DNA of 64,000 bases from Candidatus Pseudobacter hemicellulosilyticus (GTDB lineage: Bacteria > Bacteroidota > Bacteroidia > Chitinophagales > Chitinophagaceae): contig CP119311.1 of assembly GCA_029202545.1 (NCBI GenBank), positions 2,418,001 to 2,482,000 on the forward strand, in the 5' to 3' direction. This document shows positions 31,885 to 41,180 of this stretch, piece after piece; within the stretch, counting starts at the first letter, position 1, and each line of letters opens with the position of its first letter. A model generated the notes under the pieces. The model did no database searches. It had not been told where the DNA came from and saw only the letters and a program-made list of their open reading frames with translations. The translations under genes were made by a program, and so were the position numbers.

Positions 31885-33318
31885 ATGGCAAAGACTTTCG
31901 ACAAAGTATGGAGTAATTGTTTGGAGATAATAAAGGATATTGTTGAGTGGCAACATTTCAAAACATGGTTTGAACCGATCGTTCCGGTTGAACTAAAAAG
32001 CAACATACTTGTTATTCAGGTTCCAAGCCAGTTCTTTTATGAATACCTGGAAGAGCATTATGTGAATTTATTGGCAAAGACTTTGCGTAGGGTATTGGGT
32101 AAAGAAGCGAGGCTGGAGTATAGGATCATGGTGGATAGCGGTAATCATAGTAATAAGCCGCTGACGATGGATGTGCCTACACATGGGTATAAGACTTTTT
32201 CGAGTAACGAAATGGATTTCCCACTCATCATACATAATCCTGTCAAGAACCCGTTCGTAATACCGGGATTGAAGAAGATGCAGATTGATCCGCAGCTCAA
32301 TCCTATCTATACGTTCGATAATTTCGTGGAAGGTGATTGTAACCGCGTTGCCCGCAGGGCAGGAAAAACGGTGGCCGAAAAACCCGGCGCCAGTTCTTTC
32401 AACCCCCTGGTGATCTATGGCGGGGTAGGCTTTGGTAAAACACACCTGGCGCAGGCCATCGGTAATGAGACCAAAAGGCTTCAGCCCAACAAAGTGGTTC
32501 TATATGTAAGCTCCGAGAAATTCATCAACCAGTTCCAGGACCATAGCCGGAACAATGCTATCAACGATTTTATTCACTTCTATCAACTCATAGATGTCCT
32601 GATCATCGATGACGTTCAGTTCTTCAACAGGGCTGAAAAATCACAGGATGCTTTCTTTGCTATTTTTAATCACCTTCACCAGAGCGGAAAACAGCTGATC
32701 CTGACTTCCGATAAGCCGCCCAAAGACCTGGAAGGCGTGCAGGAACGTTTGTTAAGTCGTTTCCGCTGGGGCCTGAGCGCTGATCTGCAAATGGCAGATT
32801 ATGAAACAAGGATCGAGATCCTGGAGCGCAAGATGAAGAATGACGGCCTTGAAATGCCGCGTGAAGTAGTGAAATACCTCGCTTATAATATCAACAATAA
32901 CATACGGGAACTGGAGGGTGCGCTGATCTCATTATTGGCACAATCTTCGCTGAACAAGCGGGAAATAGACCTCGATTTGGCAAAAAGAGTACTCCGTAAT
33001 TTTGTGAAAACCAGCAGCAAAGAGATCACTATCGAAACCATCCAGAAAATGGTCTGCGAATATTTCGATGTGCCTTACGACAAGCTGCTGCAGAAAACAA
33101 GAAAGCGCGAGATTGTACAGGCCCGCCAGATCACGATGTACCTGGCCAAAGCATTCACCAAGAATTCGCTCAAGACCATTGGTGAGCATTTTGGTGGCCG
33201 TGACCATACTACGGTGATCCATTCCTGCCAGACGGTCAAAGACCTGATGGATACTGACAGCACCTTCCGTGAAAGCGTCATGGAACTCCAGCAGAAAGTA
33301 CAGCTGGCCGCTATGTAA
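31885..33318 (+). CDS. dnaA: Chromosomal replication initiator DnaA
   Basis: DnaA binds origin boxes and opens DNA to load the helicase. It has 477 residues. Domain I (about 1-85) reads VWSNCLEIIKDIVEWQHFKTWFEPI, followed by a variable linker. The AAA+ domain (about 140-350) has Walker A as GGVGFGKTH (179-187) with Phe where GLGKT is usual. Walker B is VLIIDDVQFF, and the sensor/arginine-finger stretch is LLSRFRWGLSADLQ. Domain IV ends with the DNA-binding signature GGRDHTTVIHSC (about 438-449). It is not followed by dnaN, which is usual in Bacteroidota. A terminator follows. Confidence 0.97.
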   Translation: MAKTFDKVWSNCLEIIKDIVEWQHFKTWFEPIVPVELKSNILVIQVPSQFFYEYLEEHYVNLLAKTLRRVLGKEARLEYRIMVDSGNHSNKPLTMDVPTHGYKTFSSNEMDFPLIIHNPVKNPFVIPGLKKMQIDPQLNPIYTFDNFVEGDCNRVARRAGKTVAEKPGASSFNPLVIYGGVGFGKTHLAQAIGNETKRLQPNKVVLYVSSEKFINQFQDHSRNNAINDFIHFYQLIDVLIIDDVQFFNRAEKSQDAFFAIFNHLHQSGKQLILTSDKPPKDLEGVQERLLSRFRWGLSADLQMADYETRIEILERKMKNDGLEMPREVVKYLAYNINNNIRELEGALISLLAQSSLNKREIDLDLAKRVLRNFVKTSSKEITIETIQKMVCEYFDVPYDKLLQKTRKREIVQARQITMYLAKAFTKNSLKTIGEHFGGRDHTTVIHSCQTVKDLMDTDSTFRESVMELQQKVQLAAM

Positions 33319-33390
33319 GCCAGCCGGCGCCCTAAGCAGGCCGCTGATTCTCAGATCTTACCGAATAGCCACAGAAAAAAATAATATTGA

Positions 33391-33424
33391 AAAAACCTTG
33401 CTCTTTAGAGCAGGGTTTTTTGTT
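33391..33424 (+). terminator. Terminator of dnaA
   Basis: CCTTGCTC / GAGCAGGG with loop TTTA is flanked by A and T runs, about 75 bp past the dnaA stop. Confidence 0.85.
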
Positions 33425-33463
33425 TTTATCAATTTAACGCTTATTTTTGCCATCCCTTAAAAA

Positions 33464-33552
33464 GGTGAGGTGCCTGAGTGGCCGAAAGGAACGGTTTGCT
33501 AAATCGTCGTACGGGTTAAACTGTACCGTGGGTTCGAATCCCACCCTCACCG
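33464..33552 (+). tRNA. tRNA-Ser (anticodon GCU)
   Basis: The acceptor GGTGAGG pairs with CCTCACC, followed by discriminator G. The anticodon stem is ACGGT/ATCGT with loop TTGCTAA (anticodon 33498-33500). The T arm is GTGGGTTCGAATCCCAC. A long variable arm (GTACGGGTTAAACTGTAC) marks a class II tRNA, and with GCU this reads AGC/AGU serine codons. CCA is not encoded. Confidence 0.97.
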
Positions 33553-33587
33553 CAGCATTGATAAGGATAAATTATCAGACATTTTTA

Positions 33588-33621
33588 AAAAGCCCTTAAA
33601 TTCAATTTTAGGGCTTTTTTG
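33588..33621 (+). terminator. Terminator of the tRNA-Ser transcript
   Basis: AAAGCCCTTAAA / TTTTAGGGCTTT around a 5-nt loop is followed by a T run, about 36 bp after the tRNA. Confidence 0.85.
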
Positions 33622-33638
33622 TTTTACCCTCCCCCCCT

Positions 33639-33650
33639 TACTACGTAGTA
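33639..33650. promoter_or_regulatory. 12-bp perfect palindrome before the ORF6N gene
   Basis: TACTACGTAGTA lies 60 bp upstream of the ORF6N start. It is a candidate operator, possibly for the ORF6N protein itself; only the symmetry supports this. Confidence 0.35.
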
Positions 33651-33709
33651 TAAAAGGCATTGCATAAACTCTTAGGCGACACTGTATTTAACAATCAAAA
33701 TCTAAGATT

Positions 33710-34273
33710 ATGCAGCTCATTCGAAGTATTCAGAACAGGATCTATGAAATAAGAGGTGAAAGAGTTATGCTTGACAAAGACCTGGCCGCTCTTTATGAAG
33801 TGGAAACAAAGGTGTTTAATCAGGCAGTAAAAAGGAATATGAAGCGGTTTCCCGAAGATTTTATGTTTCAAATTACAAAAGCGGAGTGGGATAGTATCCT
33901 GAATCAGCTAGAATCTCTGGAAAACAGTGATCTTTCAAGGTCACAAATTGTGACCTTGAAAACCGGCAGGGGACATAATCTCAAGTATCTGCCTTATGCT
34001 TTCACAGAGCAGGGAGTAGCTATGCTCAGCGGCGTGCTGAATAGCGATCGGGCTATTAGTATGAACATTGCGGTAATGCGGGCTTTTGTGGAAATCAGGA
34101 AGATCCTGATAGGTGAAAGCGATTTACGGAAGCAGTTCCAGTTGATCAAAGAGCGGCTGGGTGAGCATGATATTCAGCTGAACCAGATTTATGACGCCAT
34201 GGAGAATCTGCTTGACGAAAAGGCAGCGCAACGAAAATGGGAGGATAGAGAAAGAATTGGATTCAAAATATGA
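33710..34273 (+). CDS. ORF6N-domain DNA-binding protein
   Basis: The protein has 187 residues. The N-terminal ~90 residues match the ORF6N domain of phage and mobile-element proteins: IRGERVMLDKDLAALYEVETKVFNQAVKRN, RFPEDFMFQ and YAFTEQGVAMLSGVLNSDRA. The C-terminal part is helical (FVEIRKIL, LIKERLGEHDIQLNQIYDAMENL), likely for dimerisation. ORF6N proteins are usually found in prophages or as isolated chromosomal genes, with regulatory or superinfection-related roles. It sits directly after tRNA-Ser, a common integration site, but no integrase, phage gene or duplicated tRNA end is present. It has lower GC than its neighbours. It may be a remnant or a domesticated gene. Confidence 0.85.
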   Translation: MQLIRSIQNRIYEIRGERVMLDKDLAALYEVETKVFNQAVKRNMKRFPEDFMFQITKAEWDSILNQLESLENSDLSRSQIVTLKTGRGHNLKYLPYAFTEQGVAMLSGVLNSDRAISMNIAVMRAFVEIRKILIGESDLRKQFQLIKERLGEHDIQLNQIYDAMENLLDEKAAQRKWEDRERIGFKI

Positions 34274-34275
34274 GG

Positions 34276-34312
34276 TAAACCCAATTTTATTACATGATAT
34301 AAGCTGGGTTTA
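34276..34312. terminator. Possible bidirectional terminator
   Basis: TAAACCCA / TGGGTTTA with a 21-nt loop lies between the convergent ORF6N and regulator genes. It is weak because of the loop length. Confidence 0.4.
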
Positions 34313-34314
34313 TT

Positions 34315-35919
34315 TCAGCCATTGTCCGTAAACTTTATCTCCATGATCTTTTGCTCAAACTCATTGGCTCCCACCAATGCCCTGGATTTGATCCGCATTT
34401 TATAGGTATACACTGTACTCACGCTATAATCCAGGATCTTGGCAATGGCCTCCTGCTCTGTAATGCCCAGGCGCATCAATGCAAATATACGCAGGGTGGC
34501 ATTGAGCGTTTCGCCGGACTTTGGCCATACCTGGTCTTCCTTCTTTAAGAGTGCATTGAACGAAGCAATAAAATTGGGGAACATCTTCAGGAAAGCTGTA
34601 TCCAGCATATTGTATAGATTGCCTTTCTCTTCAGCTACGGGAATATTGTTCAGCAGCTGACTGACCTCTTTGTATTTTCCCAGTTTGATATAATGCAGGG
34701 TCTCACGTTTTACTTTCCCTAAGGATTCAATATAGGAGGAACAGGTTTTCAGGAACAGACCGATCAGCTCCTCTTTTATCTTGGAAGATTCCCAGAGCTT
34801 TTTGTTGACGCTTTCCAGCTCACTGTTCTTTTCCTTGATCAGTGTTTCGCTGGCTTTGATCCGCAGGATCTGCTTCCGGTAAATGATCAGCAGGAAGAAG
34901 AGGATCACTGCCACTATCAGGAAAGTGAGAAAACCTATGAGCAGCTGATCTGTCCGGTGCTGCTGCTCGTCCAGCAGTTTACCGGATACCAGCGGTAACA
35001 GGGATTCTATCTGGGCCGACCGGTGCCGGGCGCCATAGAACCGGGCATTCTCGGCAGCTTCCTGCAGACAGGCATAGGCGTCGTTGGTCTTACCCTGCTT
35101 GAACAACTCCTGCCCCAGCAGGTAGATAGCCAGGGTCTCCTTAGTGGAAGAGCGGATATCGTTGATGGCGGCAAGCGCCAGGAAAAGGATCCGGTCTTCA
35201 TCTTCAAAGGCAAAACTGATCCGTGTAGCCACCATGGCAATACTGTGCTCGGGCAGCTGGGCATCGATAATGACTTTATAAAAGAATTCAGGTGTATGAT
35301 GGGGCGCTTTTTGCGCATCCGGCAGGAAGGCCAGGTCGATGGTTTTGTCAAAATCATTGGGCGGCGAACTGATAGCAGCATCTTTAAAGTCTCTGTCCGA
35401 TTGCTGCTCATAGCTTTTCGAAAAATGGCCATCATTGTCATAGGCCCCGATACCTGCATTCAACCTTGCCCGCAGCAGGAGGTAATGTGTTTTAAGGGCT
35501 TTGCTTAATTGGTTGGTATCAATCTTATTAATAATGTCGAAGCCTTCTTTATAAAAGCCGGAATGTAAGAAGCTGTTACCTACCAGTATCTTGCTCCAGA
35601 TCAGCTGCTCCGGTTTGTGGAATTTTTCGGAGAGCTCGCCCATTTTCCGGGCATAGGCAAAAGCGGAATCGAATTTATAGGCGCTGTACTCATCAAAGAT
35701 CCTGGACTGAAGGGTGAACAGGCCGTTGAAATTGCTGCTGTCTACAAGGAACAGGGCCAGTCTTAACTGGTTAATACGCTTCTCTCTTTCCTGGACGTAA
35801 ACCTCTTTTCTTACGATCTCGGTTTGCAGTACCCTTAACAGGCTGTCGGTCTTGCTGACCTGTCCAAACCCTGTACTACTTCCTATCCCCAGGAGTGCAA
35901 TTAAAAAGAATTTATTCAT
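34315..35919 (-). CDS. Membrane-bound transcriptional regulator, DUF6377 type
   Basis: The protein has 534 residues. A signal peptide (MNKFFLIALLGIGSSTGFG) is followed by about 300 periplasmic residues of helical, TPR-like repeats (FAYARKMGELSEKFH, QTDAYACLQEAA-type units). One transmembrane helix (LLIGFLTFLIVAVILFFLLIIY, near 325-347) follows, then a coiled coil. The cytoplasmic C-terminus ends in a LuxR-like helix-turn-helix (MRLGITEQEAIAKILDYSVSTVYTYKMRIKSRA). By recollection this is the DUF6377 architecture often placed next to SusC/SusD loci. It is divergent from a SusC/SusD/GH31 operon, so it probably senses the glycan signal across the membrane and controls it. Confidence 0.8.
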   Translation of the reverse strand: MNKFFLIALLGIGSSTGFGQVSKTDSLLRVLQTEIVRKEVYVQEREKRINQLRLALFLVDSSNFNGLFTLQSRIFDEYSAYKFDSAFAYARKMGELSEKFHKPEQLIWSKILVGNSFLHSGFYKEGFDIINKIDTNQLSKALKTHYLLLRARLNAGIGAYDNDGHFSKSYEQQSDRDFKDAAISSPPNDFDKTIDLAFLPDAQKAPHHTPEFFYKVIIDAQLPEHSIAMVATRISFAFEDEDRILFLALAAINDIRSSTKETLAIYLLGQELFKQGKTNDAYACLQEAAENARFYGARHRSAQIESLLPLVSGKLLDEQQHRTDQLLIGFLTFLIVAVILFFLLIIYRKQILRIKASETLIKEKNSELESVNKKLWESSKIKEELIGLFLKTCSSYIESLGKVKRETLHYIKLGKYKEVSQLLNNIPVAEEKGNLYNMLDTAFLKMFPNFIASFNALLKKEDQVWPKSGETLNATLRIFALMRLGITEQEAIAKILDYSVSTVYTYKMRIKSRALVGANEFEQKIMEIKFTDNG

Positions 35920-36325
35920 ATGACAAAAAAACTCGTTTTGATAAGGTGTTATTCGCTTAAAATGCCGGCATTCCTGCTCGCTATTTTCATGCCGGCTTCG
36001 GGCCGGCCTAACTGTTCAGTTGCAGGACTTTTTTCCAGGTTCCGGCTATGGGTAGGAGTTAAAAATACAGTTTATTGCTTTTGCAGGGCTTAGACAAAGC
36101 CTGGATTTTTTGCTTTTGGGGATTGGCTAAGTGATTGATCGTTAAATCGGTATAGTTTGGATCAGTTGGATTTTTTTACACAATCCCACCGCCATCACCG
36201 GACCGCCTGCTTTCAAGGTAATTTGATTGACCAAAACAACGCCACAACGGCGCTGGTACCGGTTGCTGACTGCAGCTGCAACCGGTCATGTAACAGCGTT
36301 TACCAAACTAATTAAGCAGTGCGTT
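35920..36325. other. Divergent control region of the GH31 locus
   Basis: These 406 bp hold the promoters of the regulator (leftward) and SusC (rightward). TATAGTTTGG at 36151-36160 resembles a -7 box with one extra base between TA and TTTG. No coding frame with a normal start is seen; an open frame reaches back to 36227 from SusC but begins with TTG and lacks a signal peptide. Confidence 0.4.
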
Positions 36326-39319
36326 ATGCAGAAAAACATCCAACGATTCGTATGTTGCTTCGCCATCATCTTATTGCACAACATCCCGGTCCTGGCCCAA
36401 AACAGGGTGATCACCGGCAAAGTCATCGACTCAAGTTCTTCAAACCCAATTTTCGGGGCATCCGTCAGGATCGGCCAGAACGGCCCGGGAACCACTTCAG
36501 ATGAAAAGGGTGCCTTCCAGTTGACCGTGGCCCCATCTGTAACTACCCTTACTATTTCCTCCATTGGCTATTCTCCCCAAACCGTCTTTATTGGCGACCA
36601 GACCAGCTTGCTGGTCAGGCTTACACCGGTCATGCAGGAATTAGCTACTGTGGAGGTGATCAGTGTGGGGTACGGCACCATGGATAAGCGGGAGGTATCC
36701 AGCGCTATCACGCATGTGGGCGCCAAAGAGCTCAAATTCATTGCCAGTAACAATCCCCTGATGGCCCTGCAGGGAAAAGTGGCCGGACTCACCATCACCA
36801 ATACAGCCACAGCCGATCCCAATTCTTCCCCCAGTATCCAGCTGCGCGGGGTATCGTCCCGGAATGCCGGCCTCGGTCCCCTGTATGTTATTAACGGGGT
36901 GCCCGGCGGCAACATCGATAATATCAACCAGAACGATATTGAGTCCATCGATGTACTGAAAGGCGGGGCAGCTTCTGCCATTTATGGCACCCGGGGCAGT
37001 AACGGGGTGATCATCATCACTACCAAAAAAGGATCAGGAGAAGGAAAGGTAGTATACAGCGGCTATGCAAGTATGGACAAGCTTACCATGCTGCCCGAAG
37101 TACTCAGCGCGGATGACTTCCGGAAGTACAGGGTTAACAGCACGCCGGTAAGGGGGAACGACTATGGAGCCAGTACCAACTGGCTGAAGGCCGTTACCCG
37201 TTCGGCGGCCTATACGCAGAAACATACCCTGCAGTTTTCGGGAGGAACAGCCAACGATAACTATTTTGCATCCGTTGACTACCGCAACGCCAATGGCATG
37301 GACCTGCGGGCATGGAAAAAGGAATATGGCGCCAGGGTGAACCTCAATCATACTTCCAAAAACAAGCTCTATACCATATCCCTGAATGTGGCGCCCCGGC
37401 AGATGAAAACCAGCAATGCGGATCATGCCAATTTCAACAATGCCATTACACTCAATCCTACTCAGCCTGTGTATGATAATACAGGCGGCTATCAATTCCT
37501 GAGTACGGCTTTTTCTTCCAGCAACCCGGTGGAAAACGCCCGGCTCATTAAGAGTGAGGCCATCATACGGGAGCTGGACCTGAATGCCTCTCTCAAAGTG
37601 AATATCCTAAAGGATCTTTCTTCCACCATTACCTTGTCCGATATCAGGTCGTCCTACAAGAACCTTTTCTTCAGCCCGTCTACACTGAGCACCGTTCTTC
37701 ATAACAACCCGGAGACAAAGGCCAATTATGCCTCCCAGGAACAGCAGGACAACCTGCAGCAGAACATGGAATGGACCATTAATTATGCGTTGAATTATAA
37801 GTCGCACCACCTGAAGGCGCTGGCCGGGCATTCCTACAGTTATTTCAATCACCAGCGTTTCAGCGCCAATAACTACGATTTCCCTTTTGATACCTACGTC
37901 TGGAATAACCTGGGCTCCGGTACCTGGAATGGTGGTGGGGATGGCAACGGGCAGGGCGCTGTTTCTTCCACACAGAATGATTCCCGCCTGGCGGCATTCT
38001 TCGGCAGGATCAATTATGATCTGGATAATAAATATATCCTGACGCTGAGCCTCCGGCAGGAAGGATCATCGAAGTTTGGCGCCAACAACAAATGGGGCAG
38101 CTTCCCGGCCGCCTCCGCCGCCTGGCGCATTAGCGATGAAAATTTCCTGCGGAACAAAGTCAGCTGGCTGAACGACCTGAAGCTGCGGGCCGATTACGGT
38201 GTAACCGGTAACCAGGATTTTGGTAACTATCTTTCTTTGCTCTTATACGGTGGCTACGGGTTTTTCTTCTTCAACGGCGTGCCTTACCAGGTATATGGGC
38301 CTGCGCAGAATGTCAACCCCAACCTGAGCTGGGAAAAAGCCATCAACTTTAATGCGGGCATTGATTTCGAATTGCTGGATAGCCGGCTCTCCGGTTCGCT
38401 GAATTATTATGTACGAACCAATAAAGACCTGCTGGGTAATTATAACGTGCCGCTTCCACCTAACCCGCAGACACAGACCTTTACCAATGTGGGCACCATG
38501 AAGAACAGCGGTTGGGAATTGCAGTTGAATGCTGCCGTTATCCGGGAGAAAGCCTTCACCTATTCCATTAACCTGACGGGCGCTTATATCAACAACAAAT
38601 TTGTTTCCTTCTCCAACGATCTCTACAAAGGGGCTCCTTACCAGGATATGGCCGGCCTGCCGGCCCCGGGCTCTCCGGGTAATATCCAGCGTTTACAGGA
38701 AGGGCACCGCATAGGAGAGTTCTATATGTACCGGTCAGCGGGTGTGGATGAAAAAGGCAATCTGCTGGCCTATAAAAAGGATGGGACCGTAGTGCCTGCC
38801 AACCAGGCCAGCAATGACGATAAACAATTTGTGGGCAATGGCCTTCCTAAGTTTTCCGCTTCTATGGGTAATATCCTGACCTATAAGAACTGGGACCTGA
38901 ATGTCTTCCTCCGGGGAAACTTTGGTTATAAGCTGTTCAATACCCAGGCTTTTTACATTGGTACACCGGTATCGCAGGATGATAACAATACGCTGCAATC
39001 AGCTTATGATCCCGGCAGTAAATATTCAAAACTGACCAGCAGCGGCACCTCTTTGCTGCCGTCCGACTATTACCTGGAACCAGGCAGTTTTGTCAAGATC
39101 GATAATATAACGCTGGGGTATAATCACCAGTTCAGTAACCAGTACCTGCGGGCTGTCAGGATCTATGGCTCGGTCAATAACCTGCATACTTTCACCAGCT
39201 TTACCGGGGGGGATCCTGACCTGTACCCGGTGAACGGGTTAACACCCGGGGTGAGTACGAGTCTGAACTTTTACCCGGCTACCATACAGGTAGTGGCAGG
39301 CATACAGGTAACATTCTAA
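36326..39319 (+). CDS. SusC-like TonB-dependent outer-membrane receptor (GH31 locus)
   Basis: This outer-membrane transporter imports oligosaccharides with a SusD lipoprotein as lid. The start is placed at 36326 (MQKNIQRFVCCFAIILLHNIPVLA, a signal peptide), giving 997 residues. A CarboxypepD_reg beta domain comes first (VITGKVIDSSSSNPIFGASV). The plug domain follows, with the SusC signature (GYGTMDKREVSSAI and GLGPLYVINGVPGG...IESIDVLKGGAASAIYGTRGSNGVI). The remainder is the 22-strand barrel, ending in an aromatic residue (IQVTF). The SusD gene follows after 19 bp. There is no N-terminal FecR/STN signalling domain, so control is by the divergent regulator. Confidence 0.95.
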   Translation: MQKNIQRFVCCFAIILLHNIPVLAQNRVITGKVIDSSSSNPIFGASVRIGQNGPGTTSDEKGAFQLTVAPSVTTLTISSIGYSPQTVFIGDQTSLLVRLTPVMQELATVEVISVGYGTMDKREVSSAITHVGAKELKFIASNNPLMALQGKVAGLTITNTATADPNSSPSIQLRGVSSRNAGLGPLYVINGVPGGNIDNINQNDIESIDVLKGGAASAIYGTRGSNGVIIITTKKGSGEGKVVYSGYASMDKLTMLPEVLSADDFRKYRVNSTPVRGNDYGASTNWLKAVTRSAAYTQKHTLQFSGGTANDNYFASVDYRNANGMDLRAWKKEYGARVNLNHTSKNKLYTISLNVAPRQMKTSNADHANFNNAITLNPTQPVYDNTGGYQFLSTAFSSSNPVENARLIKSEAIIRELDLNASLKVNILKDLSSTITLSDIRSSYKNLFFSPSTLSTVLHNNPETKANYASQEQQDNLQQNMEWTINYALNYKSHHLKALAGHSYSYFNHQRFSANNYDFPFDTYVWNNLGSGTWNGGGDGNGQGAVSSTQNDSRLAAFFGRINYDLDNKYILTLSLRQEGSSKFGANNKWGSFPAASAAWRISDENFLRNKVSWLNDLKLRADYGVTGNQDFGNYLSLLLYGGYGFFFFNGVPYQVYGPAQNVNPNLSWEKAINFNAGIDFELLDSRLSGSLNYYVRTNKDLLGNYNVPLPPNPQTQTFTNVGTMKNSGWELQLNAAVIREKAFTYSINLTGAYINNKFVSFSNDLYKGAPYQDMAGLPAPGSPGNIQRLQEGHRIGEFYMYRSAGVDEKGNLLAYKKDGTVVPANQASNDDKQFVGNGLPKFSASMGNILTYKNWDLNVFLRGNFGYKLFNTQAFYIGTPVSQDDNNTLQSAYDPGSKYSKLTSSGTSLLPSDYYLEPGSFVKIDNITLGYNHQFSNQYLRAVRIYGSVNNLHTFTSFTGGDPDLYPVNGLTPGVSTSLNFYPATIQVVAGIQVTF

Positions 39320-39338
39320 ACAATCAACCGGAACAGCA

Positions 39339-41075
39339 ATGAAAACGAATTATATAAAGACTATAGTCTGTTTCACTTTGGCCGTTACGCTCCTGATGGG
39401 CGGTTGTACCAAACTGGATGAAGAAGTATATGACAAGATAGATGTCTCCCAGTTCCTGACCCGCCGCGGGGATGTGATCAGGGATTTTTTGCGGCCCTTT
39501 GAGCATGCCTACTGGAGCATCCAGGGCAACGATATTTTTGCCGTAGGTGAAAACAGTACCGATGAGATAGGTACGTATAACCGGCAGGGCGACTGGCAGG
39601 ATGGTAACTATTACCATCGCATGCATTACCATACCTGGACTACGCAGGATGGCTTCACCAATGGCGCCTGGAATGCTTTTTACCAGGGCATAGTGCTGGC
39701 CACCAATTCCCTCCAGGATATGGAAGGCATCACTGATCCGGCTAAGCTCAATGTTACGGAAACAGAGCTGGCAGATTTTAAGGCAGAGCTCAGGACCCTG
39801 CGGGCCTGGTTTTACCTGCGGGCCTTCGATTTTTATCGCAATATTGTTATTGTTACAGATGTAAAGAAAACGACTACGGCCAGTAACCAGGTGCCGCCGC
39901 AGGAAATGTTCAACTACATTGAATCGGAACTGAAAGCCGCTTTGCCGGATCTGCCTAAGCGGGAATCATTAGGGGAAAATGGCATTGGCCGCTGGACCCA
40001 GGCCGGGGCGGCATCTCTGCTGGTAAGGCTTTACCTGAATGCCAATGTCTATACAGGCCAGGATAAATACGCGGAGTGTGCTGCCGTTTGCGAGGACATT
40101 ATCAGTGGCGCATATGGCGGCTATCAACTGGATACCCGTTGGGATGCGCCTTTTGATTATACCAATACTACCCTGAATTCAGAGCTGGTCTTCGGTTTCC
40201 CTTCCAGCCTGGCGCGTACGCATTGGCAATATGATGGAGGCATGTATTTCTGGGGCATGACCTACGATGCAGCGCCACTCTATTGCGGCTTTACTGATTA
40301 TGGACAATCTAACCCCCGCTATGCGCTGCAGCCAGGCAGGGATGTGGACAGTGCGGAATATTCTTTTGCATTGGGTAAACCCTTTGTGAAATTCCAGCGC
40401 TATCCGGATGATTATCGCCTCAAGCTGTACAAGAACCTGGGTGATAGCAAACGCGAAGGTATGTTCCTGTATGGTTACCTTCCCTATGAGCGGGTGAAGG
40501 ACGGCGTTACTATTAAAGACACGGTGAGAGGGAATAAGGGACCTTACCCCTTGTTTATCCGCGACCAGGTTGGCTGGTTCCTGGATGCAAAACCCGGCAC
40601 ACGCATCGCTGACAAGGAATCCAATATGAACCATGCTGATCACAACTCCGGTATCTTTCTTGTGAAATACCCCATGTATCCAACGCCGGATCCCAACCGG
40701 ATCACCTCGGCCTATGCAGAGATCCGTTTATCGGAGATCTATTATTCGCTGGCAGAATGCAAATACCGCGGAGGCGATAAGGTTGCTGCTGCAACCTTAC
40801 TCAACCAGGTGCGCCAGCGAAATTATCCTGCCGGCTCGCCAAGTCTATATGCTGCTGATGGCAGCCAGCTCACTGACCAGGAACTGCTGGATGAGTGGGG
40901 AAGGGAATTTATTGGGGAGAACCGCCGCCGCACGGACCTGATCCGATGGGGCGTTTTTAACGCGGGGACCTGGTGGGATAAATCGCCCGATGCAGACAAC
41001 CATACGGCTATATTCCCCATCGGTCGGGACATCATGGGCGCCAATCCGCATTTTGCGCAGAATCCTGGTTATTGA
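39339..41075 (+). CDS. SusD/RagB-like glycan-binding lipoprotein (GH31 locus)
   Basis: This surface lipoprotein binds the glycan and caps the SusC barrel. It has 578 residues with a lipoprotein signal (lipid-attached C23 in MGGCTKL). Helical TPR-type repeats typical of RagB/SusD are visible: LRTLRAWFYLRAFDFYRNIVIV, RWTQAGAASLLVRLYLNA, and the C-terminal RLSEIYYSLAECKYRGGDK with WGREFIGENRRRTDLIRWG. It is co-transcribed with SusC upstream and GH31 downstream. Confidence 0.95.
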   Translation: MKTNYIKTIVCFTLAVTLLMGGCTKLDEEVYDKIDVSQFLTRRGDVIRDFLRPFEHAYWSIQGNDIFAVGENSTDEIGTYNRQGDWQDGNYYHRMHYHTWTTQDGFTNGAWNAFYQGIVLATNSLQDMEGITDPAKLNVTETELADFKAELRTLRAWFYLRAFDFYRNIVIVTDVKKTTTASNQVPPQEMFNYIESELKAALPDLPKRESLGENGIGRWTQAGAASLLVRLYLNANVYTGQDKYAECAAVCEDIISGAYGGYQLDTRWDAPFDYTNTTLNSELVFGFPSSLARTHWQYDGGMYFWGMTYDAAPLYCGFTDYGQSNPRYALQPGRDVDSAEYSFALGKPFVKFQRYPDDYRLKLYKNLGDSKREGMFLYGYLPYERVKDGVTIKDTVRGNKGPYPLFIRDQVGWFLDAKPGTRIADKESNMNHADHNSGIFLVKYPMYPTPDPNRITSAYAEIRLSEIYYSLAECKYRGGDKVAAATLLNQVRQRNYPAGSPSLYAADGSQLTDQELLDEWGREFIGENRRRTDLIRWGVFNAGTWWDKSPDADNHTAIFPIGRDIMGANPHFAQNPGY

Positions 41076-41180
41076 TGGTTGCGCACCGATCATTATCATA
41101 AAAATTAAAAGGTCCAAAGGCTATATTGCCCTACCAATACTAAACACCATTTATACAGATTCATTATTAATCCCCTACTC

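Noticed and set aside
33530..33710. Attachment site at the 3' end of tRNA-Ser
   Set aside because: No second copy of the tRNA 3' end was found in the window and no integrase gene is present.
36227..36325. Extended N-terminus for the first SusC protein
   Set aside because: The extension starts at TTG, lacks a signal peptide and places the true signal peptide internally; the ATG at 36326 is better.
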